64,000 nucleotides of DNA from Treponema socranskii subsp. socranskii VPI DR56BR1116 = ATCC 35536. Its GTDB lineage: Bacteria > Spirochaetota > Spirochaetia > Treponematales > Treponemataceae. The DNA lies in contig NZ_AVQI01000056.1 of the NCBI RefSeq assembly GCF_000468115.1, forward strand, positions 1 through 64,000, read 5' to 3'. The notes under the pieces were generated by a model. It did not search any database. It was given only the letters and a program-made list of their open reading frames with translations, and had not been told where the DNA came from. How positions within the stretch are numbered: position 1 is the stretch's first letter; each line of letters opens with the position of its first letter. Below are positions 46,974 to 55,197 of this stretch, piece after piece. The position numbers and the translations under genes were made by a program.

Positions 46974-48410
46974 ATGACACCGATTGCCTTTATTATTATG
47001 CTTGCTGTCGCAGTTGTTATTCTGACTTTTTTAACACTCAGATTAAAGATGCATCCTATTATGGTCCTGTTTATTACCGCTACTTTCTGCGGACTTGTTT
47101 CTGGTAAAGGGCTGGTAAATACATTCAGTTCCATTACAAATTATTTCGGCTCCACGCTTGGTGCTATCGGTATTATGATTATCTTTGGTGCAATTATTGC
47201 CGCAGGTATCAGTGATACCGGTGCCGCGACAAGTATCGTAAATTTCTTTATCCGTTTGTTTCGGGGTAAACATCTTGAGCTTGCGCCGTCCCTTACCGGA
47301 TTCATTATGAGTATTCCCGTATTCGGTGATATTGCTATTATTTTAAATGCACCGATTTCTGCCGTTCTTGCAAAACGCAAAAATATGAGTATGGCACAAA
47401 TGGCTCCTTTCGTTAATTTAGGGCTTACGCTGACACACGGGCTTGTTCCCCCGACTCCCGGAATTTTGGCGGTTTCTGTCTTGCTCGGGGCGGACATCGG
47501 TACAGTAATCCTGTGGGGGCTGGTATGTTCCTGTATATCGTTTGCCATTTGTTATCTGGTATTGTGTCCTATTTATGCGAAAGGTGAATATATCGAGCCT
47601 CTTCCAGTGTATACGGAAGGAATAGAATCTGTTCCAGATACATCCTCGGTTGAGCAACTGATCATTAAAGAGGATAATACTCCTAACGCACTGACAGCAT
47701 TTTTACCGTTGCTTTTACCTGCGTTTATGATTGCAATCGGTTCTATCGGTAAGCTGAATGCTGTAAAAGATTCCAGTGCATATATTTTTTTCAATACATT
47801 TGGCAATACGGTTCTTGCATTATTTTGTGGTATTATCTGTGTGGGTTTGCTCGTATTCGGAAGAAAGCAAAAAGTTATTGCGAAAGCAAATGCTGATGGA
47901 ATCGGTTATACGGTATCGGATAAAAGCAGCTGGTTTGAGATTGTGATGAATAATTGGATAGGAAGAGCCATCTATATTGCTATTAGTGCACTGCTTATTA
48001 CAGCTATGGGGGGAGCGATGGGCGGTATCTTGCGTGAAAATGAAGCGATTAAGACAATCGGAAATATAATCGGATCAACCAGCTTTCCTGCAATTCTTGT
48101 TCCTTTTCTTCTTGCCGCAATATTGATGATCGTATGCGGCTCTATGACGACAGCCTCCATGACTGCTGCCGGTATCATGGCCGGTATGATTTCCGTATTG
48201 AATATAAGTCCGGTTACTTCAGCTCTTGCTATCGGTGCGGGATCAATGGTCGGCTGGCACATTAATAATAGCGGTTTTTGGATATTTACGTCTTTGTACG
48301 GGTTTGATACAAAACAGGGATTGAAATATTTTACAACTACAAATGCTCTCGGTGGTATTGTGGCATTTATCTTTTTGGTAATCTTTAATTTTGCCGGATT
48401 AATCCCCTGA
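46974..48410 (+). CDS. GntP-family gluconate/sugar-acid permease
   Basis: The 478-residue protein has 12 or more membrane helices and GntP-family blocks (MHPIMVLFITATFCGLVSGKG, SIPVFGDIAIILNAPIS and THGLVPPTPGILAVSVLLGAD). Members import gluconate, idonate, glycerate or similar acids by proton symport. ATG 46974 with GGAGG nine bases before is chosen over an ATG at 46938 that would precede the ribosome site. It ends just before a strong terminator. Confidence 0.93.
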   Translation: MTPIAFIIMLAVAVVILTFLTLRLKMHPIMVLFITATFCGLVSGKGLVNTFSSITNYFGSTLGAIGIMIIFGAIIAAGISDTGAATSIVNFFIRLFRGKHLELAPSLTGFIMSIPVFGDIAIILNAPISAVLAKRKNMSMAQMAPFVNLGLTLTHGLVPPTPGILAVSVLLGADIGTVILWGLVCSCISFAICYLVLCPIYAKGEYIEPLPVYTEGIESVPDTSSVEQLIIKEDNTPNALTAFLPLLLPAFMIAIGSIGKLNAVKDSSAYIFFNTFGNTVLALFCGIICVGLLVFGRKQKVIAKANADGIGYTVSDKSSWFEIVMNNWIGRAIYIAISALLITAMGGAMGGILRENEAIKTIGNIIGSTSFPAILVPFLLAAILMIVCGSMTTASMTAAGIMAGMISVLNISPVTSALAIGAGSMVGWHINNSGFWIFTSLYGFDTKQGLKYFTTTNALGGIVAFIFLVIFNFAGLIP

Positions 48411-48422
48411 ATACGCTTGCCG

Positions 48423-48459
48423 CGGCGGATAGTATGTTTACGCTGTCCGCCGATTTTTT
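48423..48459 (+). terminator. Rho-independent terminator of the GntP operon
   Basis: CGGCGGATAG (48423-48432) pairs with CTGTCCGCCG (48443-48452; one G-U pair), a 10-base stem with a 10-base loop, followed by A and six Ts. It ends the AT-rich operon and separates it from the convergent thioesterase gene. Confidence 0.85.
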
Positions 48460-49207
48460 AATAATACAGTTCGCTTTCAAAGCACGTCGCGTTTTTTTGT
48501 TTTCCGACAACGGTTATCTTTTTCGCCTCATCATCAAAGGCTGCAAACATCGTTATCGTGTCGCCTTTTTTCGCTTCGTGCGAATAATTTATGCGGAAAT
48601 CGGTAAAGTTTTTACGCTGGTACTCTTCCGGTAAACAGTCGATCGCGAATGCACCGTAACGGGAATTGTTCATGTGTCCGTTTGCGTCTATGTCCGACCA
48701 GCAGATGGGACGGCTCGCGCATTCGACGAGGTTTTCGGGGATCGCGATTTTTCCCGGCGCCATGCAGTCGTGTTCTTCTTTTCGCACCGGTTCGGGACGC
48801 AGGGTAAAATCCTTCGTGCGTATGATGCGGTGCGATGCGTAATCGACAACGAACCACGAACTCGAACCGCTTACGAGGGGCGTGCCGTCTCGGTCTTTTA
48901 TTTCGTACGCTCTCATGAGCTGCAGCGCTTCGGGTTTTTCTTCCCACGTGGCGATTGTGACGATGTCGTTTGCTTTCGGCATTTTATGAAAACGAAAGGC
49001 GATGCGCGAAAGGAGAATCGCATAATTTCGTTCGGCGAGAAACGTAAACGAAATGCCGCGCTCGTAATAATCTTCGATCGCCGTATCGGTCGTGAGCCGC
49101 AGCAGTTCTGAAAAATTGAGATTCGAAAGCATATTGCATTGACAAAAATGCAGCTTCATTTCGCTGTAAAAAGTTCCCTTATCGTCATAGCGTTGATGAT
49201 AATCCAT
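48458..49207 (-). CDS. Acyl-ACP thioesterase (plant FatA/B-like, hot-dog fold)
   Basis: The 249-residue protein has two hot-dog domains. The first (about 15-120) has LLRLTTDTAIEDYYERG and the second begins near residue 160 (WSDIDANGHMNNSRYGAFAIDCL), with the Asn-His pattern of the acyl-ACP thioesterase family. It likely releases fatty acids from ACP; a spirochaete may use this for lipoprotein or membrane acyl chains. ATG 49207 shares a base with the hisF stop (TAATG), so it is translated after hisF. An open frame further upstream is a shadow of hisF. Confidence 0.87.
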   Translation of the reverse strand: MDYHQRYDDKGTFYSEMKLHFCQCNMLSNLNFSELLRLTTDTAIEDYYERGISFTFLAERNYAILLSRIAFRFHKMPKANDIVTIATWEEKPEALQLMRAYEIKDRDGTPLVSGSSSWFVVDYASHRIIRTKDFTLRPEPVRKEEHDCMAPGKIAIPENLVECASRPICWSDIDANGHMNNSRYGAFAIDCLPEEYQRKNFTDFRINYSHEAKKGDTITMFAAFDDEAKKITVVGKQKNATCFESELYY

Positions 49208-49971
49208 TACAACCTCACCGGAATATGCTGCGCGTCTAGTTCCCGTTTGATGCGGGCGATCGTATAGTTTCCCGAATGCACCATCGTTGCGATGAGCGCC
49301 GCGTCTGCTTTTCCTTCCGTAAACGCATCGGCGATGTGCTGCACGCATCCCGCTCCTCCCGAAGCGATAACCGGAACGGAAACGCTTTCGGAAATCATGC
49401 GCGTGAGCGAAAGTTCGTAACCGTTTTGCACACCGTCGGTATCGATCGCGTTTAAAACGATTTCGCCCGCTCCGAGCGAAACCGCTTTTTGCGCCCACTC
49501 TTTTGCATCCAAATCCGTTTTCGTCCTTCCGCCGTTGATGAATACGCGGTAGCCGCTCGGCATCGCTTCATCGCGCGAAGCGTCCATGCCGAGGACGATA
49601 CATTGATTTCCGAAAACGCGGGCGCCATCCCTGATAAGGTCGGGATTTTTTACCGCTTGCGAATTGAGGCTCACTTTTTCCGCTCCGGCAAGAATGGTCG
49701 AGCGTATGTCGTCGATCGTTGCGATGCCGCCTCCGACGCAAAAGGGAATAAACACTTGGTGCGCGACGCGTGCGACGAGGTCGAGTATGGGGCCTCTCCC
49801 GTTTGCCGACGCCATGATATCGTAAAAGACGAGTTCGTCTACGCCTTGCCGCCAGTATTCGGCAGCCATCGCAACGGGGTCTCCGATATCGCGGTTGTTT
49901 TGAAATTTGATGCCCTTTGTCGTACGCCCGTCTTTGACGTCGAGGCAGACGATAATCCGTTTTTTCAGCAT
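49207..49971 (-). CDS. hisF: Imidazole glycerol phosphate synthase cyclase subunit HisF
   Basis: HisF closes the imidazole ring using ammonia from HisH. The 254-residue barrel has catalytic Asp in IIVCLDVKDGRTTKG (Asp10-12 region), FVGGGI-like FCVGGGIATIDDIRS, and the second catalytic Asp in LNAIDTDGVQNGYEL. PVIASGGAGCVQHI closes the phosphate site. The residues look intact, so it is a normal enzyme. No other his gene is in the window. It overlaps hisH by 7 bases. Confidence 0.93.
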   Translation of the reverse strand: MLKKRIIVCLDVKDGRTTKGIKFQNNRDIGDPVAMAAEYWRQGVDELVFYDIMASANGRGPILDLVARVAHQVFIPFCVGGGIATIDDIRSTILAGAEKVSLNSQAVKNPDLIRDGARVFGNQCIVLGMDASRDEAMPSGYRVFINGGRTKTDLDAKEWAQKAVSLGAGEIVLNAIDTDGVQNGYELSLTRMISESVSVPVIASGGAGCVQHIADAFTEGKADAALIATMVHSGNYTIARIKRELDAQHIPVRL

Positions 49972-50606
49972 ACCGCTTCTCCGCGGCAGTAATTTGCAAG
50001 GAGTTTAAGACCGTTCGCGCCCGACTTTTCAGGATGAAATTGAAAAGCCGCGACGCTGCCGCTTTCGATGACTGCCGGAACGATGCCTCCGTAGTTCGTG
50101 TAAGCTTTGACGACGAAAGCATCCTCGGGCTGCATGACATAGGAGTGCACGAAGTAAAAATCGGAATGCTCATCGACACCGGCAAAGAGGGGAGACGCAC
50201 CGTTCGCGTACATCAAATCGTTCCATCCCATGTGCGGCACTTTGAGGCGCGGCGCTTCGTCGTGCGAGGCTTGCCACAGCGATGAAAATTTAATAATTTT
50301 CCCTTTGACGAGACCGAGACAGACGGTATCCCCTTCTTCGGAGTAATCGAAAATGATCTGCGAGCCGAGACAGATGCCGAGAATGGGTTTGTGCGCACCG
50401 CTCCAATCTTTTAAAAACGAATCGAAGCCCGTACGCGAAAGCTGTTCCATCGCATAAGCGGCTTCTCCTACTCCCGGAACGATGAGGCGGCTGCAGTGCG
50501 CGAGTCCGCTCGGACGCTTGGAAACCGTAAACGGAAAGCCCAGCGATTCGAGGGCGTGCTCGACGCTTTTGATATTGCCTGCGTTGTAATCGACGATTCC
50601 GATCAT
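49965..50606 (-). CDS. hisH: Imidazole glycerol phosphate synthase glutaminase subunit HisH
   Basis: The 213-residue class I glutamine amidotransferase has MIGIVDYNAGNIKSVEHALESLG at its start, the nucleophile in LGICLGSQIIFD (Cys at about residue 78) and the His-Glu pair in FQFHPEKSGANGLKLL. It supplies ammonia to HisF. ATG 50606 is set by alignment and by a promoter that ends six bases upstream. hisH-hisF-thioesterase form one minus-strand unit. Confidence 0.93.
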   Translation of the reverse strand: MIGIVDYNAGNIKSVEHALESLGFPFTVSKRPSGLAHCSRLIVPGVGEAAYAMEQLSRTGFDSFLKDWSGAHKPILGICLGSQIIFDYSEEGDTVCLGLVKGKIIKFSSLWQASHDEAPRLKVPHMGWNDLMYANGASPLFAGVDEHSDFYFVHSYVMQPEDAFVVKAYTNYGGIVPAVIESGSVAAFQFHPEKSGANGLKLLANYCRGEAVC

Positions 50607-50612
50607 AGGAGC

Positions 50613-50641
50613 ATAGTAGTATGAACGGCGGATTTTGTAAA
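50613..50641 (-). promoter_or_regulatory. hisH-hisF promoter, predicted leaderless
   Basis: On the minus strand TTTACA (50636-50641), a 17-base spacer and TACTAT (50613-50618). Six bases (GCTCCT) lie before the ATG and no Shine-Dalgarno sequence is present. A short inverted repeat (CGGAAG/CTTCCG, 50682-50701) lies further upstream. Confidence 0.55.
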
Positions 50642-50726
50642 TTACCTTGTCACCGATCAAAAGCAGCACGCGAAACGGTCGGAAGATTTTATACTTCCGT
50701 AATATAAAAAGAAAGGTTTGCGATGT

Positions 50727-51623
50727 TTAATACAGCTCTTTCATCCGATAAAAATTGTCGTACATCTTTTGCCAGCGCGGATTGTTTTGATGCGGAACGC
50801 AGTCTTCCTGCCAGCACCACCAAAAGTATCCGCCGACATAGCGGTCGTTATACGGGGTCATGAGGTAATACGCATCGGCTTGTTTGTTAAAATCGTTTCC
50901 CGCCTTGTGCGCAGACGCAAAGCCGCATTCGCCGAAGGCGAGCAGCGAATTGGGGAAAAGCCGGTACAGGTTTTCGAATACGGTGTTCCAGTCTTCGTGT
51001 TCGCCGTCGTTGTCTTCGTCGTAATAGCTGACAAGCACGTAATCGAGCGCGGCTTTCATATCCGCGGGAATGTACTTTGCAAGCCACGCTTCCATCGTCA
51101 TGCTTTGATCGCCCGGCTTGAACATATATGCCGTAAGCGCCGTCTTATATCCGCTCGAGTGCAAATATGCCCACGCCGCGTAGACTTTTTGCGCATTCAA
51201 TGCGTTCGTACCGCCGAGCCATCCTTCACCGTTGATTTCGTTGCCGACTTCCCAAATATCGACATACGGAGCGAGGTGCAAAGCGCAGTCGACAAAACGC
51301 GCGGTATACGCTTTGACGGTTTTATAGCGTTTCATATCTTCGGAATCGCAGGGACACAACATGATGTACGCGACTTCGTGCAGGCGGGAAAGCAGCGGAA
51401 TAAAATCAGCCGGCTTTATATCGGCATCGATGACGACGCGCGCGGCGGGTTTTACGGGAAGCGCCCGTACGGCATCCGTAACGGCATCGATTGAAGAGGA
51501 TGAAAGCGCATCGAGCGTTATACCGTACAGCGGCGCGGATTTTTTTTGCAGCTCTTCTGCGGCTGTCGGATAAGCGCCAAGGCTCACCGCCGCGATAATC
51601 AAAAACAGCGTATGTCGCATCAT
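50727..51623 (-). CDS. Exported glycoside-hydrolase-like TIM-barrel protein
   Basis: The 298-residue protein has a signal peptide (LFLIIAAVSLGAYPTAAEE). The body resembles clan-A glycosidases: a strand-4-like motif YVDIWEVGNEINGEGW with Asn-Glu (candidate acid/base Glu) and a late strand LLAFGECGFASAH with a candidate nucleophile Glu. I cannot assign a GH family. Its role may be release of sugar from host glycans in the periplasm or outside. Starts at 51623 or 51620 are both possible (MMR). It is divergent from the ABC importer. Confidence 0.72.
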   Translation of the reverse strand: MMRHTLFLIIAAVSLGAYPTAAEELQKKSAPLYGITLDALSSSSIDAVTDAVRALPVKPAARVVIDADIKPADFIPLLSRLHEVAYIMLCPCDSEDMKRYKTVKAYTARFVDCALHLAPYVDIWEVGNEINGEGWLGGTNALNAQKVYAAWAYLHSSGYKTALTAYMFKPGDQSMTMEAWLAKYIPADMKAALDYVLVSYYDEDNDGEHEDWNTVFENLYRLFPNSLLAFGECGFASAHKAGNDFNKQADAYYLMTPYNDRYVGGYFWWCWQEDCVPHQNNPRWQKMYDNFYRMKELY

Positions 51624-51683
51624 AATTTTCCGTCCTAATTTAAAAAACCTATACAGGTAAAAGATACAAGGGTAATCATCGTC

Positions 51684-51712
51684 TTGACAGGATCGGCGGA
51701 AAAGAATATCGT
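51684..51712 (+). promoter_or_regulatory. Promoter candidate for the FecCD-type ABC operon
   Basis: Consensus TTGACA (51684-51689), a 17-base spacer and TATCGT (51707-51712). A second -10 candidate, TATAAT at 51770-51775, lies closer to the start but lacks a -35. AAAGGAAAA precedes the ATG at 51795. No cobalamin-box or other riboswitch pattern is seen. Confidence 0.5.
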
Positions 51713-51794
51713 TACCTTCTGCTAATTGAGAAAACTGCGCGCGATGATCTTCGAGGGAAAATTATTAATTATAATGTAAAAGGAAAACATAACT

Positions 51795-52808
51795 ATGAAT
51801 TGTACTGCCGGACAGCGCAAGATCATCTTTGCCGCTCTCGCCGTGCTGCCGTTTTTTACCGCCCTCATCTGTCTCGGATTCGGACGCTATGCGCTTGGCC
51901 TTTTCGATACGGTGCGCATCCTCTTTTCCGGCATAACGAAGGCTGAGATCACTGCGGTGGAACGCTCCGTCATATTCAGCGTCCGCTTGCCGCGCATCAT
52001 TTTGGCGGCTTTTGTCGGAGCGGGTTTGAGCTGCGCCGGTGCCGCTTTCCAAAGTTTGTTTACGAATCCGCTTGCAACGCCCGATACGCTCGGGGTGGCG
52101 AGCGGCGCATCGTTCGGTGCGGTATCGGCGCTCCTTTTCCGAAGCAATTTGATCGTCGTACAGCTTTCGGCTCTTGTATTCGGACTTGCCGCCTGTGCCG
52201 CCACCTATTCGGCAGGACGATTCCGCGGACGCAGTTCGGTCGTCATGATCGTGCTTTCGGGCATGGTCGTCTCGGCTCTCTTTCAAGCCTTTGTGTCCCT
52301 CGTCAAATACGCCGCCGATCCGCAGGATATTTTGCCGTCGATCACGTATTGGCTTATGGGCAGTATGTCGGGTGCGAGCTGTAAAACGCTTTTGCTCGGG
52401 CTTCCGTTTATCGCTGCGGGAACGCTCATCATCTTTGCGCTCCGCTGGCGGCTCAATATTTTGTCGCTGAACGAAGACGAAGCGAGATCGATGGGTATGA
52501 ACATCCGCAGGATGCGTTTCCTCGTCATCGTCGCCTCATCTCTTATCACTGCGTCCGCCGTGTCGATGTGCGGTTCCGTCGGCTGGGTGGGCTTGCTCGT
52601 TCCGCACATGTCGCGTATGCTCACGGGCAGCGACAACCGCACCGTCATCCCCGTCAGCATCAGTTTGGGGGCGGTCTTCGTCATCATTATAGACACCTTT
52701 GCAAGAAGCGCGAGTGCAGCCGAAATTCCGATTTCGATTTTGACGGCGGTTATCGGTGCACCGTTTTTTATCGCGCTTTTACGAAAGACGGGAGGGGCGT
52801 GGACATGA
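51795..52808 (+). CDS. FecCD/BtuC-family ABC transporter permease
   Basis: The 337-residue permease has about ten membrane helices and family blocks FSVRLPRIILAAFVGAGLS, GAAFQSLFTNPLATPDTLGV and the GWVGLLVPHMSRMLTG loop contacting the ATPase. Relatives import siderophores, haem or cobalamin. The stop overlaps the ATPase start (ATGA at 52805-52808). The pairing of one permease, one ATPase and one binding lipoprotein is complete. Confidence 0.94.
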   Translation: MNCTAGQRKIIFAALAVLPFFTALICLGFGRYALGLFDTVRILFSGITKAEITAVERSVIFSVRLPRIILAAFVGAGLSCAGAAFQSLFTNPLATPDTLGVASGASFGAVSALLFRSNLIVVQLSALVFGLAACAATYSAGRFRGRSSVVMIVLSGMVVSALFQAFVSLVKYAADPQDILPSITYWLMGSMSGASCKTLLLGLPFIAAGTLIIFALRWRLNILSLNEDEARSMGMNIRRMRFLVIVASSLITASAVSMCGSVGWVGLLVPHMSRMLTGSDNRTVIPVSISLGAVFVIIIDTFARSASAAEIPISILTAVIGAPFFIALLRKTGGAWT

Positions 52809-53590
52809 CTTTTTGCGTACGGGACGGATGTTTCGCTTACGGCACCGAGCGCGTACTCGATCGCATTTCGTTTTCCGTCGAAAGCGGAGAAGTGTTGTGC
52901 GTACTCGGTCCGAACGGCGCCGGCAAAACGACGCTGCTCAAATGTATGACGGGATTATTAAAATGGGATGAGGGCGAAACTCTTATCGATGGCAGAGTTC
53001 TTGAAAGCCGGCATCAAAGAGATCTGTGGCGGCGCGTCGCATACGTTCCGCAGGCAAAGGGGATCGCGTTCGGTTTTACCGCCTTCGACATGGTGCTGCT
53101 CGGCAGAAGCGCTCACCTCGGCACTTTCGAACAACCTGATGAAAAAGACAAGCGCATTGCCCTTTGCGCAATGGAAGACACGGGTATCGCATCCCTCCGC
53201 GATAAGCTCTGTACCGAAATGAGTGGCGGGGAACTGCAGATGGTGCTCATCGCGCGTTCTCTTGCGGTAGAACCCGAAATGCTCGTATTCGACGAGCCCG
53301 AATCGAATTTGGATTTTAAAAATCAATTGATAATTCTAAATACGATCTATCGTCTTGCAAAAGAACGGCGTATTTCGGCCGTCGTCAGCACGCACTATCC
53401 CGCTCACGCGATGAAGATCGCCGACAAAGCGCTCATCCTGAACAAGGACGGCGAGAGCACGAGCGGCGCGGTCGAAAAAGTCATCACCGAAGATTCGATG
53501 AAAAAGGCTTTCGGCGTACAAGTGTGCATCAACGAATTCGAATATCAAAACGCAATATACAAGGACGTCGTCCCGCTGTATTTGGTGTGA
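52805..53590 (+). CDS. FecE/BtuD-family ABC transporter ATPase
   Basis: The 261-residue ATPase has Walker A GPNGAGKTTLLK (about residue 37), Q-loop in VAYVPQAKGIAFGF, signature MSGGELQMVLIARSLA and Walker B MLVFDEPESNLD. The signature lacks the usual Q/R after SGGE but is otherwise standard. ATG 52805 is set by the overlap with the permease. The frame open upstream of it is a shadow of the permease. Confidence 0.95.
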   Translation: MTFCVRDGCFAYGTERVLDRISFSVESGEVLCVLGPNGAGKTTLLKCMTGLLKWDEGETLIDGRVLESRHQRDLWRRVAYVPQAKGIAFGFTAFDMVLLGRSAHLGTFEQPDEKDKRIALCAMEDTGIASLRDKLCTEMSGGELQMVLIARSLAVEPEMLVFDEPESNLDFKNQLIILNTIYRLAKERRISAVVSTHYPAHAMKIADKALILNKDGESTSGAVEKVITEDSMKKAFGVQVCINEFEYQNAIYKDVVPLYLV

Positions 53591-53636
53591 GTGTGTTAAT
53601 AAAATTGAAGGAACGTGTGCGTCTTCGCGCATGATT

Positions 53637-53679
53637 AAAAAATTTTTCGAAAGTTGTACCTTTCTGCAAAAGTTTTTTT
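53637..53679 (+). repeat. Conserved leader hairpin, copy 3 (before the ABC binding lipoprotein)
   Basis: AAAAAATTTTT (53637-53647) pairs with AAAAGTTTTTTT (53668-53679) over 11 bases with one G-U; inside is GAAAG/CTTTC. CTTTCTGCAAAAGTTTTT (53660-53677) is identical to copies 1 and 2. Copy 1 and this one align over about 58 bases, including a GCGCGCA or CGCGCA stretch before the hairpin. GGAGG follows at once. Confidence 0.8.
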
Positions 53680-53688
53680 GGAGGAATT

Positions 53689-54819
53689 ATGAAAAAGAAT
53701 ATTGTCCGTATCGGAACGGTTTTTGCGTGCTTGGCGCTTTCGGTAATCGCGCTTTCCTGCTCGAAACAGGGGACGGCAAAAGAAGAGGCGACGCGCACCG
53801 TTATCGATCACGATGACGAAAGGGTCGATATCCCGGCGAACGTCAAACGTGTCGTCGTCGCCGATGTGTGGCCGCTGCCGTCGGTCATCACGGTATTTTT
53901 GGGAAGCCCCGACCGCCTCGTCGGTATTCCGCCCGCATCGATCGGAGCTGCAAAAGCGGGACTGCTCGGAGAACTTTTCCCGTCGTATTTGCATATCGAT
54001 TCGCATTTTTTTGCAAACGATACGCTGAACGTCGAAGAAGTGTTCGCGCTCAAACCCGACGTCGTATTTACGACGGCTCACCGCTTACAGCAAAAAGAGG
54101 CGATCAAAAAGGCGGGACTGTCTGTCCTTGCCGTCAGCGTGAACAAGTGGGATTACAATATCCTCGATACCTATGACGGCTGGATAGACCTGCTCAGTCA
54201 GGTTTTCCCGGAAAACGATAAAAAAGACGCGGTAAGCGCATACAGCCGCAAAGTTTACGATACGATTCAATCCCGCGTTTCCTCCCTTTCCGAAAGCGAC
54301 CGCAAAAAAGTGATGTTTTTGGTTATGTGCAATGAAAAGACCATCGTTACGAGCGGCAAGCGTTTTTTCGGACAGTTTTGGTGCGATGCCGTCGGCGCGA
54401 AAAACGTCGCGGAAGAAGTCGGAGCTGAAAACAGCAGCGCCGTCATCAATATGGAACAGATCTACAAGTGGAATCCCGATATCATTTTAATAACCAATTT
54501 TACATCTCAGACGGCCGACGATCTGTACAATAACAGGACGGCAAATTACGATTGGTCGCCGATTAAAGCGGTGCAAAACCGTACGGTGTACAAAATGCCG
54601 CTCGGAACGTACCGCAGCTATACGCCGAGTGCGGACACGCCGGTAACGCTGTACTGGATCGCAAAAAAAGTCTACCCCGAACTCTTCGGCGATATCGACA
54701 TCGAAAAAGAAGTGAAGTCGTATTTTAAAGATATGTACGATATCGATTTGACCGACGAGCAGATAAAGCGCATGTACAATCAGGATTCGAAAGGAGCGGC
54801 CGGAACGAGGGGCGCGTAA
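53689..54819 (+). CDS. ABC transporter substrate-binding lipoprotein (FecB/BtuF type)
   Basis: The 376-residue protein has a signal peptide with lipobox IALSC (Cys24), so it should be lipid-anchored. The mature domain has the class III binding-protein pattern (VDIPANVKRVVVADVWPLPSVI, then LKPDVVFTTAHRLQQKEAIKKAGLSVLAVSV). The substrate is likely an iron chelate, haem or cobalamin. The gap of 98 bases after the ATPase gene holds the conserved leader hairpin, which could adjust its expression relative to the permease and ATPase. Confidence 0.9.
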   Translation: MKKNIVRIGTVFACLALSVIALSCSKQGTAKEEATRTVIDHDDERVDIPANVKRVVVADVWPLPSVITVFLGSPDRLVGIPPASIGAAKAGLLGELFPSYLHIDSHFFANDTLNVEEVFALKPDVVFTTAHRLQQKEAIKKAGLSVLAVSVNKWDYNILDTYDGWIDLLSQVFPENDKKDAVSAYSRKVYDTIQSRVSSLSESDRKKVMFLVMCNEKTIVTSGKRFFGQFWCDAVGAKNVAEEVGAENSSAVINMEQIYKWNPDIILITNFTSQTADDLYNNRTANYDWSPIKAVQNRTVYKMPLGTYRSYTPSADTPVTLYWIAKKVYPELFGDIDIEKEVKSYFKDMYDIDLTDEQIKRMYNQDSKGAAGTRGA

Positions 54820-54825
54820 AGATCG

Positions 54826-54854
54826 TTATCCTGTGCACGGAAAGCGCCGATAAT
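54826..54854 (+). promoter_or_regulatory. Promoter of the small membrane protein gene, predicted leaderless
   Basis: TTATCC (54826-54831), a 17-base spacer and GATAAT (54849-54854), with TACAGT then ATG at 54861. No ribosome binding site is visible. Confidence 0.45.
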
Positions 54855-54860
54855 TACAGT

Positions 54861-55088
54861 ATGAAAGATATGTTTTCGACGCTTTCACTCGCCGGATCCG
54901 TGCTCACGGACGCACGCGTCATCGGCACGGCGATCGCTGTATTTTTAGTTATGGACTTCGCCGTCTTTGTCGCAAATTATACGAAAAAGCCCAAACGGAA
55001 AAAACGTCGGCGGGTCGAAGCGGAGGCGGTAACGCAAAAAGCGGAAGCGGCTTCGGAATCGGATGAAACGGAATCTTCGTCCGCATAG
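54861..55088 (+). CDS. Small membrane protein with basic/acidic tail, unknown function
   Basis: A 75-residue protein: one membrane helix (about 8-36, LAGSVLTDARVIGTAIAVFLVMDFAVFVA), then a Lys/Arg-rich patch (KKPKRKKRRR) and an acidic end (ESDETESSSA). The positive patch after the helix predicts a cytoplasmic C-terminus. No family is recognised. It follows the ABC lipoprotein gene by 41 bases but has its own promoter candidate. The gap 55089-55197 after it holds only a weak A/T-rich inverted repeat. Confidence 0.6.
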   Translation: MKDMFSTLSLAGSVLTDARVIGTAIAVFLVMDFAVFVANYTKKPKRKKRRRVEAEAVTQKAEAASESDETESSSA

Positions 55089-55197
55089 TACAAAAAAACG
55101 ATTATTATCGGAGCAATCATTTTTTTCGTATGTATATGCATATAGCTACAATAGCATACGATATATAATTTACAAGCTGCTATACTATCGGGCAAGC

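Noticed and set aside
49208-49498. N-terminal extension of the thioesterase frame
   Set aside because: It lies entirely inside hisF in another frame and has no similarity; ATG 49207 overlaps the hisF stop as expected for coupling.
51624-51794. Cobalamin or iron-responsive riboswitch before the ABC importer
   Set aside because: No B12-box-like conserved core or long paired leader is visible in this short gap; an ordinary promoter explains it better.
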